NCBI RefSeq assembly: GCF_038396675.1
Contig: NC_088929.1
Span: 29,469,001 to 29,533,000 of the forward strand
Length of the DNA stretch: 64,000 nt
Direction of reading: 5' to 3'
Source of the DNA: Hydra vulgaris
Taxonomy: Eukaryota > Cnidaria > Hydrozoa > Anthoathecata > Hydridae
Shown here: positions 1 through 10,614 of the stretch, piece by piece
Layout of the letters: every line of letters begins with the position of its first letter
How positions within the stretch are numbered: the stretch's first letter is position 1
Translations under genes and position numbers: made by a program
The notes under the pieces: generated by a model
The model's database searches: none
Told to the model about the DNA's origin: nothing
The model's input: only the letters and a program-made list of their open reading frames with translations

Positions 1-199
1 AAAAAAACTAATAATGTAAAAAGGTAAAAAGATAAGAAGATAACACAATATTGTGAGTGAGTTAGTTTTTTAATCTAAAGATAAGTTATAATATATAAAT
101 GTAGTGCTATTTTTTAATTTTAAGTTTAGTGTTTCATTATCTATTTATTATTAGAAATTAGGTGCAAAACCGTTTAAATGAAATTTATATCACCTGACA

Positions 200-417
200 C
201 ATTTTTTGTTTTTTTGTTTTTTTGTTTTTTTGTTGTTTTTTTTAGGTGCCCCAAGAAGTCCTAACGGTCTTGTCACAGAACACCGCGGAAGTGCATTTAA
301 CCAGGAAGTTCACGCCTCCTTCCTTACCGTGACGCGAAAATTTGTCCAGAGCTCGTTTCGAACCTGGATCTCCTGCTTATAAAGGAAGCGCTCTAACCAC
401 TGCGCCACGGCCGCACA
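200..417 (-). mobile_element. tRNA-derived SINE, copy 1
   Basis: Read on the minus strand this starts with a tRNA-like head. It has a polymerase III A box (TGGCGCAGTGG) and a B box (GGTTCGAAAC) about 45 bases apart. An unrelated ~110 bp body follows, then a tail of A runs punctuated by C (200-243 on the plus strand as T runs with G). The order head, body, A-rich tail is the standard SINE layout. The body motif, ending GGGGCACCT before the tail, recurs at 17.7, 27.5, 29.0 and 36.6 kb, so this is a dispersed family. It is the best preserved copy. The tRNA 3' acceptor stem is missing, so it is not a tRNA gene. Confidence 0.85.
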
Positions 418-424
418 TAGTCAG

Positions 425-740
425 GAGAAAAAGATTGCAGTAATATCAAAGGTCGAGTCGTATCAAGCGTTAGCACATGAAGACATCAAATAGTAATGAT
501 GATCTTCCTTTATGCTTTTGCTTTATTCCTTTGCAAGTTAAACAAATTTAGTGTATTGAAATTTTTTATTGAAATATAGAGTATTTATAGCTACATTTGT
601 GTAGATCACAATGTGTTTATAGTTTTAAGATAGTTAGAATGTTTTTATAATTTTTATATGTAGTAATTCATTGAGGGTATTTTTTGAAACAGCACCATTA
701 TCTAATGTTATCATGGAGTCAATGAGTTGTAAAATACTGG
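425..740. other. No gene seen; diverged repeat
   Basis: AT-rich non-coding stretch. Parts of it (a segment with AAGCGTTAGCACATGAAG followed by TGTGTTTATAGTTT) resemble 1145-1350 in the same orientation, so both may be old copies of one unnamed repeat. Confidence 0.35.
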
Positions 741-744
741 ATAA

Positions 745-845
745 ACAACGTAAGATTTTTCTTTTTATATTGCATCCCAAGAAATTTCATTGATATAGAA
801 ATTAATATATTAAATAAAAGAAAACAACAACAAAAAACCCAGCAA

Positions 846-925
<80 letters not shown>

Positions 926-960
926 TTGATGAGTTTTTTGGTGTTGTTTTCTTTTATTTT
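745..960 (+). repeat. (TA)n-cored dispersed repeat, copy A
   Basis: A unique left arm (AACAACGTAAGATTTTTC through CCCAGCAAGTG) leads into a (TA)n core and leaves it through TACACTTGATGAG. The same arms in reverse orientation flank the core at 3455-3675. The pair is therefore a mobile or duplicated unit that contains the microsatellite, not two independent arrays. Confidence 0.75.
847..921. repeat. (TA)n microsatellite
   Basis: About 37 TA dinucleotides with one TTTA interruption near 885. Open frames through it encode only YIYIY repeats and are not genes. Confidence 0.95.
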
Positions 961-2880
961 TTATACTTCTTTTTTTTTTTTTACTTGATGAGTTTTGTTG
1001 TTTTTTTATAATTTTATATTAAGCTTTTATAGTTTATTTTACAATTACTTTTAGCTACTTTGGTTACAATTTTATACTTATTTTACGATTTCTTCACTTT
1101 TGGCTATTTTTGGGTGACTTGGTTATAATTACTAAATCTATCAGCTTGACATGCAGAAAAAAATGGATATCGAAAAGTACTAAACGTTAGTCCATGCAAG
1201 CGTCAAAAGGAAATGATGGTAGAAGTTTAACCGTTCGCTTAAACTTCCCTTAAACTTTTATAAGTATTGTATCTCGAGGCAATTTTATTGAAACAAAAAT
1301 ATTTGCTAATATAAAACGTATTGCTAAAATGTGTTTATAGTTTATAATATCTCACATTCCATTTTATATCACCCATGCTACTTTTTTAGGTTGGCAAACA
1401 TCACCCCGCTTCACCTTTTTCTTCCTGACTTGTTTTACTTTTAAGACTTTAAGTTAAAATCTTTTTTATGCACTCCCAAAAGTCTCCCAAAGTTGTTGAA
1501 GTATTGCTTATTTATAAAAATAGCAATATATGTTAAAAACAAACAATATGAACTAAAAATAGTATAAAAAAAGGCAATGGCAAAGTTGTTCGAAAAAGGC
1601 TGTCATGCATGGAACATGCCTTAAACGGTGAGCAAGACTCGGATTGGACCATGCTTGTTGGCTAATGGGCCAGTAATGACGCCAATTGTAGGCCATGCAT
1701 GAGCAAAGCATGACGAATTTGCTGGGTAGGGTCTTAAAATCTTCGAAATTTTACCGTTAGGTTTGCTGACCTCGCGTAAGACTCATTTTTTACGGACTTA
1801 CTGAAGAAGCGTGCCTGAAAAAAAAGTCCGCCTTAAATATAGTTTATTTTTATTTGATCCGTCATTAAAACGAAAGAAAGTGAAATTTTATTATAGCAAA
1901 AAATGTGCAATATGATTAAAACAAAAACATTAAAACAAAAAAAAGTGCTAGAAGATTGATTGGGACCCTAAGCCCGCTCTCCATCGTTGAAGATTATTTA
2001 TCAACCTCTTGGCCAAACACACATATTGTTAGTTGGGAATTTAACTTTATTAAAATTAATATTTGTGTATATATATTTAAAGATGTTTTTAAAATTTGGA
2101 TCCTGTGCCACAAACTAAGGGCTTTGGGGTCGAATAGAGTATCTAAGGTACCTCCACCTTTTTTTTTTTTAATTAACTTTTTTATTAGAAAAAAAAAAAA
2201 AAGGGTTGGGTTCGGGTATTTGAAAAACGTACGTACTTTTCAAGGGGGTAGAAACTTAAAAGTACGCATGGCAACAGGGGGAGAAGGGGTGTCAAATTCT
2301 AAAAATTCTGACGTAAATACTTTATGGTCGACCCTTTTATTGCGGCGTCGGTAAATATTACTAATAACGAAAAAAGCGTTTTAAATATATTAGGGGTCGT
2401 CTATAAAGTACAAACGCTCATAAGGGGGAGGGGGAAATTATCAAAAAGCGTATGAAAGCGTATAGAAGTGGAGGAGGAAATGGGGGGGGGGGGAAGGAGT
2501 CAATTAAAAAGTACATGTTTCGATTTTCTACTATATTTCAGCTAACCAAATAATCAATAGAAAATTAAAAATTTTGACTAAAGATCCTAGTTTGCCAACA
2601 TAAAAAGATATATGGTATAGGGAGTAGAGAATATAGTTTTCCTCTATGCACACACATGCATGGGCGCCCGCAAGATTTTATGATGTTCCAGATAGGACAC
2701 TTTCACACATTGTGCAAACTAAAAATAAAGTATATTTAAACTCATCCTAAATAAGAAGGCATTGCAAAAAATTAAAATAGCGGAGACCTAGGAACAAAAA
2801 ACCTTAAAACGCTTGCCCCCTGCCGATACGTGAAGGAACTAATGTAGACAAACTTTCAACTTTACCATTTTAAACAAAAT
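961..2880. other. No gene seen
   Basis: AT-rich with homopolymer runs (A/T runs near 2160-2205, a G run near 2483). At 1596-1720 the motif GTCATGCATGG faces CCATGCATGAGCAAAGC in inverted orientation, possibly the ends of a small element. The 132-codon frame at 1956-2354 runs through homopolymers, resembles no protein I know and is not called. Confidence 0.4.
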
Positions 2881-3454
2881 TAAAATTTGACAACAGATTT
2901 TAATTTTACAATCATCATAATTATTAAAATTACAATTATCAAAGTAATGAAAAAATAAAAAATATCAAAGCAATGGTAAATTTACAATACTCTGTAAAAA
3001 TTTGTAAAATTACAAATATCATAGCTATGGAAAAATAATATTAATTATAGCTATGGAAGAATTAGAATTATAATAGCAATGGAAAATGACAATTTTCGTA
3101 GACATGGAAAAATTATAATTATTGTAGCTATTATAAAATTATAATTATCATAGCTATGGAAAAATTAAAATTATTATTGCCATGGATAAAATATATTTAT
3201 CATAGCTATTGAAAATTACTTTTATTATAGCAATGGAAAAATCATAACTATGAAAAAATTACAATTAACATGGCAATGAAAAAAGTAAAATTATCATAGC
3301 TATGGAAATATTACAATTATCATAACTATGAAAAAATTACAGTTATCATATCAATTGAAAAATTAGTATTATCATAGCTATGGTAAAATTGCAATTATCG
3401 TAGCTACTGAAAATTTACTATTTTCGCATGAAAAAATAACAATTATCGTAGCAT

Positions 3455-3469
3455 AACTCATCAAGTGTG

Positions 3470-3564
<95 letters not shown>

Positions 3565-3675
3565 TTGCTGGGTTTTTTGTTGTTGTTTTCTTTTATTTAA
3601 TATATTAATTTCTATACCAATGAATTTTCTTGGGATGCAATATAAAAAGAAAAATCTTACGTTGTTTATTAAATT
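3455..3675 (-). repeat. (TA)n-cored dispersed repeat, copy B
   Basis: Reverse complement of 745-960: CTCATCAAGTG, (TA)n, CACTTGCTGGG, then the same 110-base arm ending near CTTACGTTGTTTAT. It interrupts the ATAGCTAT minisatellite on both sides. Confidence 0.75.
3469..3561. repeat. (TA)n microsatellite
   Basis: About 46 TA dinucleotides inside the copy B repeat, one AAATA interruption near the left edge. Confidence 0.95.
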
Positions 3676-4050
3676 TACTATAATCATAGCTATGGAAAAG
3701 TTACAATTATCATAACATTTGAAAAATGATAATGCAGCGCTTTTTACCATTTTAAAATTGAAAAATCAGGGCAAGTTGAATAATCTATTTTATTGAAAAA
3801 TAATATAAGTTAGTAAGTTGTCAAATTACATTAATATTTATGTAAAATTCATTATACTTACAATTATGGTCGAATAAAAGATGGAAACAAATTAAATTAC
3901 TTGGGTGGATTTTTTCTATTGGGAACTTTGAAGTTACTAAGAAAATGACTATCGTTTTTTATTGTATTTTTTTAAATGTTCCAGTTAAACAAGCTAATAT
4001 TTAGCTATAATATTACATTATAATAATATAATATTAAGCTATAAAACTCA

Positions 4051-5758
4051 AAGAACAACCCTGAAAGTGTTTATGCATATTTAAATAGTAAAATAGTTAT
4101 AAAAGATTCAATTAAAGCACTCAAAACCTTTGATGGTTCAAACAAATGAAGTAAATATTGCAAATTGTTTAAATGAGTATTTTGTTTCAGTATTTTTAAA
4201 AGATGAGGTATTAGACCATGTAACTTTTCCTTCAAAATGTAATTTTCATTGTAGCGATCCAAGTTTTAATGACACTGATGTTGAATATCAGTTAGTAAAC
4301 CTTAATGTTAATAAAACAATTGGTGTTGACAAAGTTCATCCTCGTGTTCTCAAAGAATGTTCAAAATCACTTTCTCATCCTTTATCACTGATCTTTAAAA
4401 TGTCATTTTATAGTGGTGTTATACCAAACGAATGGTTAACTGCAAACATAACTCCACTATTCAAGAAAGGGGATAAGTTAGATCCTTCAAATTATCGACC
4501 AATATCAATAACATCAATAGTATGTAAGGTTATGGAGAAAATTATTCATAATGTTATGATGAACCATTTGGTTTTAAATAAGTTAATAGCAAATGAACAG
4601 CATGGATTTGTTAATGGTAAAAATTGTTGCTCCAATTTTTTAGAGACTTTAGATTTTATAACAAGCAAAATTGAAACTGGTAATAATATTGATATAGTAT
4701 TTTTGGACTTTGCAAAAGCCTTTGATTCAGTTTCTTTATCGAAATTATGCTGCAAGCTTTATGGTTATGGTTTTCAATCCTATATCCTACAATGGTGTAA
4801 ATCATTTCTCAGTAATAGAAAACAACGAGTAGTTCTGGGTGAGTTTGTTTCAGATTGGCAGGAAGTCACAAGTGGAGTTCCCCAAGGTTCTGTCCTCGGT
4901 CCACTTCTGTTTATCATATTTATAAATGACTTAAAAGTAAACATACTAAATAAATTAGAATTATTTGCAGATGATACAAAAATAATGTCAGTAATTAATA
5001 ATGAAAGTAATAACAATGCTCTTCAAGAAGACTTAAATAAGTTATTAGACTGGTCGAATAAGTGGTCTATTAAATTCAACAGAGAAAAGTGTAAAGCAAT
5101 GCACATTGGTAATTCGAATCCTCAATTTAGTTACAAATTAGGAGATCACATTTTGCAAAAAACAGAAGTTGAAAGTGATTTAGGTGTGAGAATATCAAAT
5201 GACCTTAAATAGGAAAATCATGTTATCAGTGTAGCAAATAAGGCAAATCGAACACTGGGTTTTTTAAAACACGGATTTAAATATCTTGATGTTTCCATAT
5301 TAAAGTTATTATACAAGTCAACTATTAGGCCACAGCTTGAATATGCAGTATCTGTATGGAGCCCATTTTGTACTAAAGATATTAAGAGACTCGAAAATGT
5401 ACAGCGTAGATCGACAAGGATTGAATCACTGAAAGGTATCTGTTACGAAGAAAGAAGAAAAATATTAGGTTTACCAACCTTACAAGAAAGGAGAAGAAGA
5501 GGCGACTTAATAGAAATGTTTAAAATATTAAATTCAACCGAATATATTAGATTTGAAGAGCCTTTGAGTTTTTATCACAGCATGTACAGATATCGTCATA
5601 ATAAAAGACTTCATCGGCAATATACTAAGAAATTATGCAGGTATTATTATTTAACAAACAGAATGGTCGACGATTGGAATTTATTGTCACAAGATGCAAT
5701 CGATTCTGCAAACAAAAACACGTTCAAAAATAGAATAGACAAAATTTTGAACTTTTGA
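4051..5758 (+). pseudogene. Non-LTR retrotransposon reverse transcriptase (CR1/jockey-like), 5'-truncated
   Basis: The enzyme copies its own mRNA into DNA at the target site. The long frame 4133-5212 carries the reverse transcriptase core in order: NYRPISITSIVCKVMEK, the NEQHGF motif, LDFAKAFDSV with a catalytic Asp, the GVPQGSVLGPLLF loop, and LFADDTK with the catalytic Asp pair. After a single TAG at 5210-5212 the same frame runs on to 5758 with the thumb region (LEYAVSVWSP, LENVQRR, RRRRGDLIEMFK), so one nonsense codon separates two good halves. The family usually has Trp there, so TGG to TAG is likely. Upstream, 4051-4145 reads NNPESVYAYLNSK in another frame, showing a frameshift near 4145. 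Endonuclease and ORF1 are absent. Confidence 0.88.
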
Positions 5759-5915
5759 TACCAAATTCTATTTACGAACTTTTTTTTTATTTTATTTACG
5801 AAATTTTACATTTAACGGCTGTTACAGTCAAAACTCTACGTAGTTTTGACTCACCAAACTCAAATACTTTGTACAGCAATTTTTATATTAAATTATTATA
5901 TTATTTCTTGATTTG
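5759..5915 (+). mobile_element. Probable 3' UTR of the non-LTR element
   Basis: Non-coding AT-rich tail between the end of the reverse transcriptase frame and the point (about 5915) where similarity to repeat M resumes. No clear poly(A) or microsatellite tail is visible at the junction. Confidence 0.4.
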
Positions 5916-6215
5916 TTCTTTTTATAATTGTTTTATAATTCAGCGTCTTTGTTGCTAAGGCAATAAAGTTAATTTAGTTACACTATGATGTACTACTATG
6001 CTACTTAAAGTAGAAAGGGTTATTTTTTTGAAAACTTATCTCTGCTAAAGTGAAAATTTAAAAATAATTATTTATAAATTTTTTTCAACACATATTTCTT
6101 GATAAATAATCCTACTAATGTAACTATGTAATCTTTGGAACACAAATAATTCAATTAAACACCAAATTGAAATGCAAAGTCCTACTATTAACTAAAACCC
6201 AGTTTTTTAAACATT

Positions 6216-6442
6216 TTTCACAGATTTACGCACTAGGGTACGTAGTTTAAAAATATATCATATTTCTTACCCTTCGTAAGTAAGCTATGCGAGGTTAAAA
6301 TTGATCATTTTTTTGGCCTCTCTTATTTTAAATGCTTTTATTGTTTTCACATAACTTTTTTCTGCTTTAAAGTTTAAAGCTGACAGCTGACCAATCTTTA
6401 CCTTAAACAAAAACTTTTCCGTCATCTTAACTGTTTCTGTAG
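6216..6442. other. No gene seen
   Basis: AT-rich spacer between repeat M and the MITE. Confidence 0.4.
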
Positions 6443-6799
6443 CAGTGGTGTCACTAAAAGAGTGCGAAGGTGCAAGCCGCACTGGGTGGCACCATCACAA
6501 CCTGACACAGAGGGGTGGTACCAAAATGAATAAAATGCAATTATGACAGAACTGCTCATGCTCTTGTTAATTTGTTTTTGCGTTTGGCCTAACCAATAGT
6601 TTTCAGGTTTTTAATTTTAAATATTCTCTATTAATACTTCTGCTATTTCTTCATTTTGTACTGCTTTCTATATTTAACATAAAATTCTTTCGTCAAGATT
6701 AAAAAATTATTTCGTGTCTTCGGCCCTGTTAGTGAAAGTCTAGAGGGGTGACAGCAAAAATTTACCACCTGGGAGAAACCGTCCATAGCGACGCCACTG
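6443..6799. mobile_element. 357 bp MITE with CAGTGG ends (hAT-like)
   Basis: Left end CAGTGGTGTCACTA, right end (reverse complement) CAGTGGCGTCGCTATGG. Flanking octamers TTCTGTAG (6435-6442) and CTCTGTGG (6800-6807) agree at 6 of 8 positions, as an aged 8-bp target duplication would. No coding capacity inside. The terminal CAGTGG and 8-bp duplication fit hAT-type non-autonomous elements. Confidence 0.7.
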
Positions 6800-6807
6800 C
6801 TCTGTGG

Positions 6808-7850
6808 AAAGCAGTTTGTAAGATCTGCTTACGTTTATTAACATCCTGCCAAATTTTCTATCTGCTGGAAGGTAGTAATGTTCTCATTCAGGGAAAGTAA
6901 TTGTGATAAGCATAATTTTGAATTATTGCTTTTTCAAGGAAAAAAGCAACAACACGACGTTTATTTCTTGCTTTGTCTATAGCAGGCATCTAAAAGTAGA
7001 CCAAGAACTGATGCATTGAAAAATGCATAAAATTTTTTACAACATCTTTCTTATCTTCATAGGCCAATAATTTTTAATTACCGCCTCAATTTTCAAGCCT
7101 GTTTGAGATTAATGGACAATTAATATAAAATAAACGTCATTGTTAAATTTTTAATAAAATAAATTTTAAAAATAAAACACTGCATTAGTCTCGTTTTTTT
7201 CTTTGCAATAAAAAAATTGTTGGTGTAACAAACAAATAAAAAATAAGTATTTTTATTTGTTTGTTACACAACAAAAAGACAACAAGTATATTTTAACTCA
7301 TTAATATAAGGTGTCTTTTTTATATATTTTGTATCAACATTCCATAATCTAATCATATTTAGTTCATTTAAACAAAAAAGTTTGAAAGTATGAAAAAACA
7401 CTCGAATGAAGAAATACTCTTTTTTTGTATACACTCACACAAATACAGTATACATAACACAATACAGGTTGTCCAATTCATATTCTTTATTAGACTTGGC
7501 AATTTGTAAAATAAATGCTGGGACAATCTATGACTTTTTAAAATATGAAATTCAAACTAATAAAGAAATAAAAAAAAAGAACAATATTTAGTATACTCAA
7601 TCTTATATTATGATATACATAAACATTATTAATATGATTTTTATTTGTTTTTTAGGAAATTCAATAAATACTTATCAAAAATTCTCACAAATGCATAGAC
7701 ATGTTTGAGAAGTATGTTGAATGCTCTGTAGGTTCAAGGTTTTATCTTGCTTTTTTTTAATAAGAAAATTAATGTGAAGTTATCTCCAGCAACACTACAG
7801 TATAGTCAAGTAATTTATGTTTTAATGACAAGATAATGTTTTGACGACAA
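6808..7850. other. No gene seen
   Basis: AT-rich, no credible coding frame. 7610-7690 and 8075-8130 share a motif (TATGATATACAT, then TTTTTTAGGAAAT) in direct order, probably a local duplication leading into repeat M copy 2. Confidence 0.4.
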
Positions 7851-8480
7851 GATGTTTATAATGGTACACTTTAAAGTAAAATATATTTTATTAAGTTATC
7901 GACTTACAATAATACTTTTATTTGGTTCATTATAGATACAGTTTTGGTTGAATAAAACATGAAGCTAAATAAATTATTTCGATTGATGTTTTCTATTAGC
8001 GTTTATTTGCTATTATCCTCTTACTAGACAAATGCAGTTATATAAAAAGTTAAGTATATTCGACACACCTCTAATTATGATATACCTATACATTTTTTTA
8101 GGAAATGTGATAAACACTCGTTAGAAATCAGTATAATTTTATAATTATTCATATTACTTTATGATATTTTTTCATGTTTTCATACACTTATATTTCAACT
8201 TTTAGATTTTTTCCTGAAAAATTAAAATTATTATAGCTATGGAAAAATGATAATAATAAGCTTTTCACCATTATAAAATTATGGTAAGTTGAATAAGCTT
8301 TTTTATTGTTAAATAATATAGGTTGTCGACTTACATTAATATTTATGTAAATAACTGACCATCGTTATTAATTGTATTTTTTTAAATGTTCTGGTAATAC
8401 AAGCTAAGACATAATTATTTGTTATTTTTATAATTGTTTTATAAACCTGAGTCTTTATTGCAAAGGCAACAAGTTAAATT

Positions 8481-8785
8481 ACACCTTTTCAAGATGTAAC
8501 TGAGAACTTGAATGTAGTAATTAAGAAAAGTAAGATATAATTGAGAAAGTGAATGTTGTAATTAAGAAAAGCCAGATGTAATTGAGAAAGTAAAAATTGT
8601 AATTAAGAAACGTTACATGTAATTGAGAAGATGAATGTTGTTATTAAGAAATTTAAGGTGTAAATGAGAAGATAAAAGTTGTTATTAAGTAACGTTAGAT
8701 GTAATTGATAAAATGAAAGTTGTAAGTAAGAAGTCGTAAAATGTAATTAAGAACATGATAGTTGTAATAAAGGAAAGTATAAAAA
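8481..8785. repeat. Left inverted-end array, ~14 units of ~20.5 bp
   Basis: The core TGTAATTgAGAA recurs about every 20-21 bases. Alternate units are more alike, giving a 41 bp higher-order period (for example units starting near 8534 and 8575). Spacing of close to two helical turns would put every core on one face of the DNA, as expected for cooperative transposase binding. Confidence 0.8.
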
Positions 8786-9031
8786 ATATAAAGTTCTTTC
8801 TATTTTGAATTTTGTAGTCCTAAGGCTGGAAATAATAATATAATATCAATAAAATATGAAAAGTCATAAATAAAAGGCATTTAGGTGGTAACTAGAAAAT
8901 CCTATTGGGTGTCAATTAAAACTTTCTTTTATTTTTGATTGAGAAAAATTTAATTGAGATTTCAGATGAATAATAAATAAAACACAAATAGTTTATTTAA
9001 ATAAAAATCTAAAATTTAAATTTAAACAATG

Positions 9032-10255
9032 TCATAAAAAATCATTGGAATATTCAGCTAAGCACCAACTTGGACGTCTTCCATATTTAAAATCGTTGCA
9101 TAATGCGTGGTCGTATGTTGTACAGCGCGTGTACAACCACCTCCATTATTGAATTTTTTGCCACAGTAACAATTCTTTCTAAATACTGCATTCATTGTTC
9201 CATAATCCTAGCACCGAATACAGGTAGAATGCGAATAAAATTTTTAACGTTTATTTTTATTTTGGACCAGATAGCTTCCACCGGGTTTAACATTGGGCTG
9301 TAGGGTCCTAATCGTAACAACTGAGGCGGTGAATTTTCAAACACCCTTTCCAAACGAGCGTGAAATAGAGCATTGTCTGTTACGACAACCAAATCCTCTA
9401 AACAATTCCCGGATGTAACCCACTGGTTAAACAAAGTCAACATCCATTCGTTCGTTCGTTCAAGAATCTGCTTTAAATGATCCTCTGCGAGTTTCCATCA
9501 TGACGAGATTTGTTGTTGATATAGCTGCAATCCCCTTTTGAAGAAGGTATTTTCTTTATTGCTCTTTTACCCTGTTTGGCACGTCCTTGCATTTTTCTAC
9601 AAAAAAGGTTAAAATTTGTTTCATCTAACCAAACTATCTGATGACCACTTGTGAAGTGCTCGTTAATGCTCCTAACATATTCAGCTCTTATTTGTTTGTT
9701 CTCATTATTATTCATTGTAGTAGGCTCCTTGTGCTCTTTTTGAAATGACAAAAGTCTGCTTTCGAGGTAGTTAGCAATCGTGATTGTGCTGACGCTAATA
9801 TTAAATTGTCTTAATATCTTTGTTTTAATGGCCACCAATGTCAACTGAAAGTCACTTTCAATCCAAGTTAGTGTTTCTTCAATTTGATCATCGGATAATT
9901 TTTTTAGTTTAAAACCACTTCTTCCAATGAAATTTAAATTTCCGCTGCGGACCCAACTGTATGCTGTTTTATGATTGACACCTAAACTTTGCGCCAGAAT
10001 CACCAAATCGTCATTTCGCTCAGCACATTCAATAACTCTTCTTCTATCATTCGATGAAGATAAAACATTATGTTATCTTTCAACTTGTTCAGTTGTATGT
10101 ATTTCATGTCTACAAGTTAGACAAGGTGGTTCTGGTTGTTCTAGAAGTGGATGTAAACAAATTTAGTGAAGTAAATGCTTGCACGGATTCAGTTTAATAA
10201 TAGACTTTCTATTCATAGTGTATTGACAAACAACACAACGAACTTTCAATTCCAT
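9032..10255 (-). pseudogene. RING-H2 finger fused to a Tc1/mariner-like DDE transposase, broken
   Basis: Translation from the ATG at 10255 gives, within about 50 residues, CVVC, then PCKHLLH, then C, then CLTC. That is the C-x2-C, C-x-H-x2-H-x2-C, C-x2-C spacing of a RING-H2 finger, the zinc fold typical of ubiquitin ligases. In-frame stops lie at 10163-10165 and 10073-10075. The same frame then enters a helix-turn-helix (LVILAQSLGVNHKTAYSW) and the catalytic core: WLDETNFNL (first Asp), frameshifts near 9530 and 9470 around METRRGSFKAD, VVVTDNA (second Asp), PYSPMLNPVEAIW (Glu, 32 residues after the second Asp). The C-terminus continues in a further frame to 9032. Gene order and the shared frame show that the RING belongs to the transposase gene. 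At least two stops and three frameshifts make this copy dead. Confidence 0.82.
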
Positions 10256-10374
10256 TACTGTATTTACTGTATTGCTGGTGCATACAAATGCTAAATTTGA
10301 TATTATCAACTTATTAAAATGCTTGTCCAAGAAGATCTTTTATAATGACCTTTAAGCTTATTCGCAATTACAAA

Positions 10375-10614
10375 TAATGTATTCTCATTTATGTATTACA
10401 ATTTCTTAATTACAACTACTGTTTTTCAAATTACATATTGCGATTTCTTATTTACATGAGTGGTTTCTCAATTACATTTTAAGTTTTCCTAATTACATGT
10501 TGTGTTTCTTAATTACATATCGCGACTTCTAAATTACATGTTGTATTTCTCAATTAGATCTTACTTTTCTCAATTACTTATTTCAAGTTCTTAATTACAT
10601 CTTGAAAAGGTGTT
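10375..10614. repeat. Right inverted-end array, ~12 units of ~20.5 bp
   Basis: Reverse complement reads as successive TGTAATTaAGAA cores spaced 19-22 bases, matching the left array and starting from the same terminal ACACCTTTTCAAG. Confidence 0.8.

Larger units (their letters stand above)
2880..3735. repeat. Degenerate minisatellite, ~28-30 bp unit
   Basis: Many imperfect copies of a unit like AATTATCATAGCTATGGAAA, with a palindromic ATAGCTAT centre, from about 2930 to 3435. It resumes at 3670-3735. The break between is exactly the (TA)n-cored repeat copy B, which therefore inserted into the minisatellite. A few units also occur at 8220-8250 in the second copy of the surrounding repeat. Confidence 0.75.
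3690..6215 (+). repeat. Host repeat M, copy 1 (split by a retrotransposon)
   Basis: Segments 3690-4010 and 5915-6215 resemble, in the same order, 7855-8476 and 10619-10815. Shared landmarks are AAGTTGAATAA, TTACATTAATATTTATGT, TTTTTTTAAATGTTC, TTTATAATTGTTTTATAA, ACACATATTTCTTGATAAA and CTACTATTAACTAAAACCCA. In this copy the two parts are separated by a non-LTR element; in the other copy by a DNA transposon. M itself encodes nothing I recognise. Confidence 0.65.
8481..10614 (-). mobile_element. DNA transposon with tandem-repeat inverted ends and a RING-DDE transposase
   Basis: Both ends begin ACACCTTTTCAAGATGTAA in inverted orientation and continue as arrays of a ~20.5 bp unit. The transposase gene lies between the arrays on the minus strand. 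Flanks read GTTAAATT (8473-8480) and GTTAATTT (10615-10622), and the paralogous empty site at 5968-5975 has a single GTTAATTT. That suggests an 8-bp target duplication with one mismatch. Tc1/mariner elements normally duplicate TA, so the assignment by transposase sequence and by target site disagree. Confidence 0.8.

Noticed and set aside
350-417. tRNA gene on the minus strand
   Set aside because: A and B boxes are present, but there is no 3' half of the acceptor stem and the sequence continues into a repeated SINE body with an A-rich tail.
1956-2354. 132-codon plus-strand frame
   Set aside because: Runs through T and A homopolymers and has no recognisable motif or splice context.
8480-8481. 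TA target duplication for the RING-transposase element
   Set aside because: TA is present at the left junction, but the right junction reads GGTGTTGTTAA, with no TA directly at the end.
8481-10614. CRISPR-like reading of the 20.5 bp arrays
   Set aside because: Variable 8-9 base segments are too short to be spacers, and the arrays are inverted ends of a transposon.
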